This document shows, in pieces, positions 58,639 through 64,000 of a stretch of DNA of 64,000 nt. Each line of letters opens with the position of its first letter. The first letter of the stretch is position 1. This DNA is from Glycomyces paridis. GTDB lineage: Bacteria > Actinomycetota > Actinomycetes > Mycobacteriales > Micromonosporaceae. The notes beneath the pieces are model-generated. The model was not told the origin of the DNA. It did not search any database and worked only from the letters and a program-made list of their open reading frames with translations. The DNA lies in contig NZ_STGX01000002.1 of NCBI RefSeq assembly GCF_004912155.1, positions 35,091-99,090 of the forward strand, given 5' to 3'. A program made the position numbers and the translations under genes.

Positions 58639-59523
58639 TTACTTGATGCCGGTGGTGGCGATGCCTCGGACGAGGTACCGCTGGCCGGCGAGGAAGAACC
58701 CGAAGATCGGGCCCAATGCGACGATCGACATCGCGAAGAGCGCGCCCCAAGAGGTCTGGCCCTGGGAGTCCATGAACAGACGGAGGGCCAGGGGCACGGT
58801 CTGGAGGTCGACGTCGCGCAGGTAGATGAGCTGTGAGTAGAAGTCGTTCCACGTCCAGATGAAGGTGAAGATGGCCGTGGTCGCCAGCGCGGGCATGCAC
58901 AGCGGCATGATGATCCGCAGGTAGGTGCCCCAGTAGCCGCACCCGTCGATCGCGGCGGCCTCGTCGAGTTCGCGCGGCAGGCCGCGGATGAACTGGACCA
59001 TGAGGAACACGAAGAACGCGTCGGTGGCGAGCAGCTTGGGGACGATGAGCGGCCAGAGCGTGTCGACCCAGCCGAGGTTGTTGAACAGGATGTACTGCGG
59101 GATGATCACGACGTGGATCGGCAGCATGATGGTGCCGAGCATGATCGCGAAGAACATCCCGCGCATCGGGAAGCGGAGCCTGGCGAAGGCGTAGGCCGCC
59201 ATCGAACAGGAGACGAGGTTGCCGATGATGGCGCCGGCCACGATGAGCAGCGAGTTGAAGATGTACTTCTCGAACGGGTGCGGGAGCGTGTTCCAGCCCT
59301 CGGCGTAGTTGCCCCATTCCCAGGTGGAGGGGATGAGCCCGGGGTCGGAGAAGATCTCGTCGAGCGGCTTGAGGCTCGCGGAGAGCATCCACAGCAGCGG
59401 GTAGATCATCACCATCGCGGCGGCGGTGAGCAGCAGGTGGAAGACGAAGCGGCGGAGGCCGACGGTGGATCGCCGCTCGGTGCGGCGGCTCGCCGGGGGC
59501 TTGGTCTCAGTCATTGTCGCCAT
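58639..59523 (-). CDS. Carbohydrate ABC transporter permease, MalG-like
   Basis: A 294-residue inner-membrane permease with six helices. The EAA loop that contacts the ATPase reads ELDEAAAIDGCGYWGTYLRIIMPLCMPAL. It pairs with the MalF-like protein encoded just upstream; the ATG at 59523 overlaps that gene by 17 nt (ATG at 59514 is an alternative). Neither start has a strong ribosome-binding site, consistent with coupling. Confidence 0.93.
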   Translation of the reverse strand: MATMTETKPPASRRTERRSTVGLRRFVFHLLLTAAAMVMIYPLLWMLSASLKPLDEIFSDPGLIPSTWEWGNYAEGWNTLPHPFEKYIFNSLLIVAGAIIGNLVSCSMAAYAFARLRFPMRGMFFAIMLGTIMLPIHVVIIPQYILFNNLGWVDTLWPLIVPKLLATDAFFVFLMVQFIRGLPRELDEAAAIDGCGYWGTYLRIIMPLCMPALATTAIFTFIWTWNDFYSQLIYLRDVDLQTVPLALRLFMDSQGQTSWGALFAMSIVALGPIFGFFLAGQRYLVRGIATTGIK

Positions 59524-60508
59524 AGAACACCCAGAATTTCGACATGAGGAAGTTGAGCGCGGTGAAGATCGCGATGATGGCCAGCAGGAGCCAGGCGATG
59601 GCCGAGGCGTAACCCATGTTGAACTGGGTGAAGCCCTGGTCGTAGAGGTACAGCGTCAGGAACAGCGTGGAGTCGGCCGGGCCGCCCTTGCCGCTGGAGA
59701 CGATGAACGCCTGGGTGAAGGACTGGAACGAGTTGATGATCTGGAGGACCAGGTTGAAGAAGATGATGGGGGTCAGCAGGGGCAGGGTGACGCTGACGAA
59801 CCGGCGCAGGACGCCGGCGCCGTCGACCTTGGCCGCCTCGTAGTACATGGTGGGGATCTGCCGCAGCCCCGCGAGGAAGATGATCATCGGGGACCCGAAG
59901 GTCCACACGTGCAGCAGGATGAGCGTGCCGAGGGCGTAGTCGGGGTGGGACACCCAGCCCTCCCCCTGGACCCCGAACATCGCCAGCACCTGGTTGACGA
60001 GTCCTTCGGTACCGAACACCTGGCGCCACATGATGGCGATTGCCACCGAGCCCCCCAAAAGGGAGGGCAGGTAGAACACGGAACGGTAGAAGGACATGCC
60101 GCGCAGGCCGCGGTCGAGCACGAGCGCGAGCAGCAGGGCGGCGGCCAGTTGCAGCGGCACCGAGACGAAGGTGTACACCGCGGTGACCTTGATCGACTGG
60201 AGCAGCCGCGGGTCGTCGAGCATCCGCTGGTAGTTCTCACCGCCGACCCATTCGCCGTAGCCGAGGCTGTAGTCGGTGAACGACAGGTAGAACGAGGCGA
60301 CCATGGGCCCGATGGTGATGGCCAGGAGGCCGATCAGCCACGGGGACATGAAGCTCAGGGCCGCCCACCGCTCGCGGGACTTGATCGTGGTGCCGATCCC
60401 CCGGCGGGCCCTGGCGGGCTCGGGGGCGGGTGCGCCGGCGGCGGGCTCGGGAGGGGCACCCGAGCTGCGCTGCTCTGGGCGCACCACAGCGACATCGTTG
60501 TCGGTCAT
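59507..60508 (-). CDS. Carbohydrate ABC transporter permease, MalF-like
   Basis: A 333-residue permease, first gene of the operon, with a cytoplasmic Pro/Ala/Arg-rich N-terminus and six helices. The EAA loop reads MYYEAAKVDGAGVLRRFVSVTLPLLTP. With the MalG-like protein it forms the channel of a sugar importer. No ATPase gene is in the operon, so a shared MsiK/UgpC-type ATPase elsewhere must energise it, which is common in actinobacteria. AAAGG precedes the ATG at somewhat long spacing. A palindrome lies upstream. Confidence 0.93.
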   Translation of the reverse strand: MTDNDVAVVRPEQRSSGAPPEPAAGAPAPEPARARRGIGTTIKSRERWAALSFMSPWLIGLLAITIGPMVASFYLSFTDYSLGYGEWVGGENYQRMLDDPRLLQSIKVTAVYTFVSVPLQLAAALLLALVLDRGLRGMSFYRSVFYLPSLLGGSVAIAIMWRQVFGTEGLVNQVLAMFGVQGEGWVSHPDYALGTLILLHVWTFGSPMIIFLAGLRQIPTMYYEAAKVDGAGVLRRFVSVTLPLLTPIIFFNLVLQIINSFQSFTQAFIVSSGKGGPADSTLFLTLYLYDQGFTQFNMGYASAIAWLLLAIIAIFTALNFLMSKFWVFYGDND

Positions 60509-60561
60509 AAGGTATTGGGACCTTTCGGAGGGGGTTGGCTCCTAGATCACACCAGGCTATG

Positions 60562-60578
60562 CAACCGCTTGCCGGTTG
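60562..60578. promoter_or_regulatory. Operator-like palindrome of the sugar importer
   Basis: CAACCG (60562-60567) and CGGTTG (60573-60578) flank CTTGC, about 55 nt upstream of the first permease gene, in locally AT-rich DNA. The shape fits LacI/GntR-type sugar repressors. No such regulator gene is in the window. Confidence 0.6.
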
Positions 60579-60682
60579 TCAATGGCTCAACTTAAATTCT
60601 TGTATATCTTTTGTACCGGGGGTCCAACAAAGATCCCATGCCCGCGTCCTCCCTGTCCAGGCGCTCCCCCGGAACGGCGGGC

Positions 60683-60710
60683 GGCCCGCCCGACGGGTGT
60701 CGGGCGGGCC
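60683..60710 (-). terminator. Hairpin downstream of the MMPL gene
   Basis: A perfect 12-bp stem (60683-60694 with 60699-60710), loop GGGT, after the MMPL stop. Confidence 0.82.
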
Positions 60711-60736
60711 TGGGATTCCTGGTCGGGTTCCCCGGT

Positions 60737-62914
60737 TCAGACCTTGGCGGGCGTCCGCTCGCGGGCCGGGGCGGCCGGCTCGTCGGACTCCTTGATGCCG
60801 TACTTGGAGTAGAGGCGGCCCAGCGGCCCGGGGACCCACCAGTTCGCCCGGCCCAGCAGGCGCATGGTCGCCGGGACCAGGAGCATCCGCACGACGGTGG
60901 CGTCGAGGAGGATCGCGATCGCCATGCCCAGGCCGATCATCTTCATGAAGGTGATGCCGCTGAAGGCGAACGCGCCGACCACCACGATGAGGATGAGCGC
61001 CGCGGCGGTGATGATCGAGCCGGTGGACTGCATGCCGCGCAGGACCGCGGTCCGGTTGTCGGCGCCCCGGTCCCACTCCTCGCGCACCCGCGAGAGCAGG
61101 AACACCTCGTAGTCGGTGGCGAGGGCGAACAGCAGCGCGATCATGAGCAGCAGGTTCGAGGGGTCGATGTAGCCCGAGGGGGTGAAGTCGAGCAGGCCCG
61201 ACAGGTGGCCCTCGCCGAAGATCCAGGCGACCACGCCGAGCGCGGCGCCCAGGGACACGGCGTTCATCAGGACCGCCTTGACCGGCAGCACGATCGAGCC
61301 GAAGGCCAGGAACAGGACGACCATGGTGACGATGACGATGTAGCCGAGCATGTAGGGCAGGCCCTCGCCGATCGCGTCGAGCATGTCGACCCGGTCGGAG
61401 GCGCCGCCGGTGATGAACAGCTCGGCCCCGTCGACCTCGACGCCGCGGGCGTCCTCGATGAGGTCGCGGGCCTCGGCACTGAACGGGTCGAGGTCGTAGA
61501 GGACTTCGAGGAGCACCGCGTCGGCGGTGGGTTCGGCCGCGGGCCGCACGCCGTCGACGTGGTCGAGTCCCGCGAGCGCGGCGGTGGCGGCCTCGGCCGC
61601 TGCGGCTCCCCCGCCTTCGACCATGACCTGGAACGTCTCCTCCTCGCCGCCGGGGAAGTCGTTCGCGAGCGTCTCGGTGACCACGCGGGACTCGGAGTCC
61701 TTGGGCATGTCGCGCTCGTCCACGCCGCCGAACTGGACGTCGAGGATCGGGCTGGCGAGCAGCGCCATGAACGCGAGCACGGGGAGGAGCACGAGCACCG
61801 GGCGGCGCATGACGCCCGCGGCGAGGCCGTGCCAGAAGCCGGTGTCGGCCTGCGGCCGGGGCGCGCGGCGCTTCCCGGTGAACGGCAGGCGGCCCTTGTC
61901 GACGCGGTGGCCCAGCAGGTACAGCAGCGCGGGCAGGGCCACGAGCGCCGAGAGCATGGCGACGCCGACCGCGGACATGACGCCGTAGGCGATGCCGTGC
62001 AGGAACGGCACGTCGACCAGCAGCAGGCCGCCCATCGACAGGACGATGATGAGGCCCGAGACCATGACGGTGCGACCGGCCGTGGCGACGGTGTTGAGCA
62101 CCGCGTCCCGCTTGTCGCGCCCGGCGGCGAGCTCTTCGCGGAACCTGCGGAGCACGAACAGCGAGTAGTCGATGGACATGCCCAGGCCGATGATGGTGAT
62201 GACGTTGGCGGCGAACACCGAGACGTCGGTGAACTCGGTGACGACGCGGGTGATGGCGAAGCCGCCGAGGATCGACATGCCGCCGATGAGCAGCGGCAGC
62301 GAGGCGGCCACGAGGGCGCCGAACACAATGATCATGATGAGCAGCAGGATCGGCATCGAGATCATCTCGGCGATCTCCAGGTCGTGCTGGACCTGCTCGG
62401 TGAGGTCGGCGAAGACGGCCGCGCCGCCCCCGAGCGTCACCTCCAGGCCGGCGGTGGCGCCGGCCTCGCGCAACTCCTCCTCGATCCCCGAGAAGACCCC
62501 GGCGCGCTCCTCCTCGGAGGCCCCGGCGAGGGAGATCGCCGCGAACGTGCGGTGCCCGTCCTCGGAGACGAACGACGGCAGCTGCGTGTCGTAGTAGGAG
62601 GTCACGCTCGCGACCTCGTCGAGCCCGCGGATCTCCTCGACGGCGCCCTGGACGGCGGCGGCGAACTCGGGGTCGTCGGCGGTGAGGGTGTCGGAGGAGT
62701 ACAGGACCACGACCTCGGCGCCGATCGACCCGAACTCGTCCTCGATGGCCTGGGCGTCGCGGACCGAGGGGGCCTCTGAGGAGACGAAGCCGCCGTCGGT
62801 GAACTCGTCGAAGACGCCCAGGCCCCAGGTCGCGCCGATGGCGAACACGGCGGCCATGCCTGCGACGATGAACCACCTGGCCTTGATCGTCGCTCGTCCT
62901 ATCAGGGAATACAT
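60737..62914 (-). CDS. MMPL/RND family transporter
   Basis: A 725-residue membrane exporter with twelve helices in two halves, each with a large outer loop (about 35-170 and 365-510). Transport-core motifs are visible: IIGLGMSIDYSLFVLRRFREEL in the first half and LFALATDYEVFLLSRVREEWDRG in the second; the S/T-D-Y pair relays protons. Family members export lipids, siderophores or drugs. The ATG at 62914 follows GAGGAG; the upstream ATG at 62938 precedes that site. It is divergent from the TetR gene and almost surely its target. Confidence 0.93.
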   Translation of the reverse strand: MYSLIGRATIKARWFIVAGMAAVFAIGATWGLGVFDEFTDGGFVSSEAPSVRDAQAIEDEFGSIGAEVVVLYSSDTLTADDPEFAAAVQGAVEEIRGLDEVASVTSYYDTQLPSFVSEDGHRTFAAISLAGASEEERAGVFSGIEEELREAGATAGLEVTLGGGAAVFADLTEQVQHDLEIAEMISMPILLLIMIIVFGALVAASLPLLIGGMSILGGFAITRVVTEFTDVSVFAANVITIIGLGMSIDYSLFVLRRFREELAAGRDKRDAVLNTVATAGRTVMVSGLIIVLSMGGLLLVDVPFLHGIAYGVMSAVGVAMLSALVALPALLYLLGHRVDKGRLPFTGKRRAPRPQADTGFWHGLAAGVMRRPVLVLLPVLAFMALLASPILDVQFGGVDERDMPKDSESRVVTETLANDFPGGEEETFQVMVEGGGAAAAEAATAALAGLDHVDGVRPAAEPTADAVLLEVLYDLDPFSAEARDLIEDARGVEVDGAELFITGGASDRVDMLDAIGEGLPYMLGYIVIVTMVVLFLAFGSIVLPVKAVLMNAVSLGAALGVVAWIFGEGHLSGLLDFTPSGYIDPSNLLLMIALLFALATDYEVFLLSRVREEWDRGADNRTAVLRGMQSTGSIITAAALILIVVVGAFAFSGITFMKMIGLGMAIAILLDATVVRMLLVPATMRLLGRANWWVPGPLGRLYSKYGIKESDEPAAPARERTPAKV

Positions 62915-63009
62915 CTGCAACTCCTCGGAGCTCTGCATGAGTGGGAGGCCTTGACCGCTGGTGCTTGAGGACCGACCGGCGGTAGGATGGTGAGCGTTGA
63001 TAATTTAGC

Positions 63010-63057
63010 TAACGGTGTTCACATTAATGAACGCCCATCGTTGAGTCAACGCCGTTA
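63010..63057. promoter_or_regulatory. TetR-type operator between MMPL and tetR genes
   Basis: The arms TAACGGTGTT (63010-63019) and AACGCCGTTA (63048-63057) pair at 9 of 10 positions. Inside lies a second perfect palindrome GTTCA-CATTAA-TGAAC (63017-63032). The region is the AT-richest of the local 3 kb and separates divergent starts at 62914 and 63082, so one regulator could block both promoters. Confidence 0.72.
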
Positions 63058-63081
63058 ACCGTTTTGTACTTGAGGAGAGCA

Positions 63082-63852
63082 GTGACTTCGAACACCGCGG
63101 GAGGCCCGACCCGCCGCGAACGGATGCGCGCGGAGACCATCGCCGAGATCAAGACGAGCGCCAGGAGCCAGCTCGAAGAGGCCGGACCCAGCGGCGTGTC
63201 CCTCCGCGCCATCGCCCGCGACGTCGGCGTCACCCCCGCGGCCCTCTACCGGTACTTCGACAGCCTCGACGCCCTGCTCATCGAGCTGTGCTGCGACTTC
63301 TACGACGAACTTATCGCCGACACCCGCGCCGCCATGGACGCATCGCCGCCCCAGGCCCACCTCGATCGGATGAAGGCCTGGGTCTGGGCCTTCCGCACCT
63401 GGGCCGTCGCCAACCGCCGCCGCTTCGAGCTCATGATCAGCTACCCCGAGGGCAACGGCGCCCTCATGGTCAACGGCGCGCAGCTCGAACAGGCCCCCGA
63501 GAACGTCGACCGCGTGACCCTGAAGTCCCTGGAGCACTCGCAGCTGTGCGGGAGGGAGCTCGCCGCGTTCTGGCGCCAGACCGAGGCCGAAGGCGGCGGC
63601 GCCCCCGGCGGCCCGCCGATGCCCGAGGTCTCCGACGCGCTCGCGCGCGAACTCCAGGACAAGTGCACGACCTTCATCGTCGGCGAACCCGTCCCCCTCC
63701 CCTGGATCTTCTCCTTCACCTCGGCCTGGGTCCGCGTGTTCGGCCTGGTCGTCATGGAGGCCTTCGGCAGCCTCCCCGTCCAGGAGAACGTCGACGAGTT
63801 CTACAAGACCCAGATCATGGCGATGCTGCGCGACTTCGGCATTGAGGGGTGA
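63082..63852 (+). CDS. TetR/AcrR family regulator with WHG-type C-terminal domain
   Basis: A 256-residue repressor. The N-terminal helix-turn-helix reads SGVSLRAIARDVGVTPAALYRYFDSLDALLIEL. The ligand domain begins with AWVWAFRTWAVANRRRFELMI, of the WHG group. GTG at 63082 follows GAGGAG; an in-frame start at 63064 precedes this. Divergent placement from the MMPL pump and the palindrome between them argue that it controls the pump and itself. The gene's end forms the first unit of a tandem repeat. Confidence 0.92.
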   Translation: MTSNTAGGPTRRERMRAETIAEIKTSARSQLEEAGPSGVSLRAIARDVGVTPAALYRYFDSLDALLIELCCDFYDELIADTRAAMDASPPQAHLDRMKAWVWAFRTWAVANRRRFELMISYPEGNGALMVNGAQLEQAPENVDRVTLKSLEHSQLCGRELAAFWRQTEAEGGGAPGGPPMPEVSDALARELQDKCTTFIVGEPVPLPWIFSFTSAWVRVFGLVVMEAFGSLPVQENVDEFYKTQIMAMLRDFGIEG

Positions 63853-63936
63853 GCGGCATCGAGGGTTGAGCGGCGAGGATTGAGAGGCGAGGGTTGAGCG
63901 GTATCAAGGAGTGAACGGGATCAAGGCATGACGAAG
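63841..63936 (+). repeat. Six-unit 17/14-bp degenerate tandem repeat over the tetR stop
   Basis: Units: 63841-63857, 63858-63874, 63875-63888, 63889-63902, 63903-63919 and 63920-63936. The core is GAGG(G)TTGAGCGG with variants. The tetR stop TGA (63850) is in unit 1, and TGA returns at 63867 and 63881 in the two other frames. Confidence 0.82.
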
Positions 63937-63961
63937 GGGCCCGGCCGGACGGCCGGGCCCC
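63936..63961. terminator. Hairpin terminator after the tetR repeat
   Basis: An 11-bp perfect stem (63936-63946 with 63951-63961), loop GGAC, between the plus-strand repeat and a probable minus-strand gene end. Confidence 0.82.
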
Positions 63962-63973
63962 TCCCACGTCTCG

Positions 63974-64000
63974 CTACGCGTCGGCCGCTTCGGCCGGGAC
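63974..64000 (-). CDS. Probable C-terminus of a gene running out of the window
   Basis: A minus-strand frame ending in TAG at 63974-63976 would give VPAEAADA at its end. Its position 12 nt past a bidirectional-type hairpin mirrors the other convergent pairs here. Only 8 codons are visible, so neither product nor coding status can be confirmed. Confidence 0.35.
   Translation of the reverse strand, partial: VPAEAADA

Overview
The window is about 64 kb of very GC-rich DNA with dense genes, frequent GTG and TTG starts and strong third-position G/C bias. Gene content points to an actinobacterium (Actinomycetia): a PASTA-domain Ser/Thr kinase, an EttA with a thioesterase partner, group II truncated globin GlbO, a mycothiol-type DsbA nitroreductase, DUF3145 and DUF4439 proteins, HelD, and IspG/Rip1/Dxr. 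The family cannot be fixed from sequence alone; Glycomycetales or Micromonosporales would fit. No rRNA, tRNA, CRISPR array, transposase, integrase or phage gene was seen, so this looks like chromosomal core with small accessory patches.

Layout. 1-3.5 kb: the end of a HelD-type helicase, then a PASTA kinase. 3.5-9.2 kb (minus): pyrE, a phytanoyl-CoA-type dioxygenase, a membrane kinase, a small membrane protein, rpiB and a DUF1015 protein. 9.3-21.2 kb: pepN, a membrane protein, DUF5130, HNH nuclease, MscS channel, glbO, a coiled-coil membrane protein, YbjN, and the ettA-thioesterase-hypothetical operon. The mix of rpiB, pepN, glbO, ettA and thioesterase recalls the Rv2465c-Rv2477c neighbourhood of Mycobacterium tuberculosis. 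21.3-27.4 kb (plus): otsA, an OtsB-GH15 fusion and an FN3-tailed kinase. 27.5-30.5 kb: small conserved genes, nitroreductase and an AraC regulator.

30.7-45.2 kb holds the ribosome-maturation and translation block on the minus strand (rimP-nusA-ylxR-infB, then ylxP-rbfA-MATE-truB). It is split by about 4.7 kb of plus-strand genes: a DUF6069-like protein, a two-component system, a sulfotransferase, and an HTH/Clp-N pair behind a nested palindrome. 45.3-50.4 kb: a DUF4439 pair and a PadR-ABC transporter operon. 50.4-57.1 kb (minus): map, a membrane protein, ispG-rseP-dxr (MEP isoprenoid pathway plus site-2 protease) and purU. 57.3-60.5 kb: a sugar ABC importer without its own ATPase. 60.7-63.9 kb: an MMPL exporter divergent from a TetR regulator across a clear operator-like palindrome.

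The most unusual signals are degenerate tandem repeats that begin inside the 3' ends of glbO and the tetR gene and carry a TGA in every unit, so that stops fall in all three frames. Others are the split infB/rbfA operon, the OtsB-trehalase-like fusion beside OtsA, the self-complementary promoter of the HTH/Clp-N cassette, and a ylxR gene with a good ribosome-binding site but no standard start codon behind it. Several genes appear to be leaderless, with a -10-like hexamer 6-7 nt before the start codon. Convergent gene pairs commonly share one perfect GC-rich hairpin.
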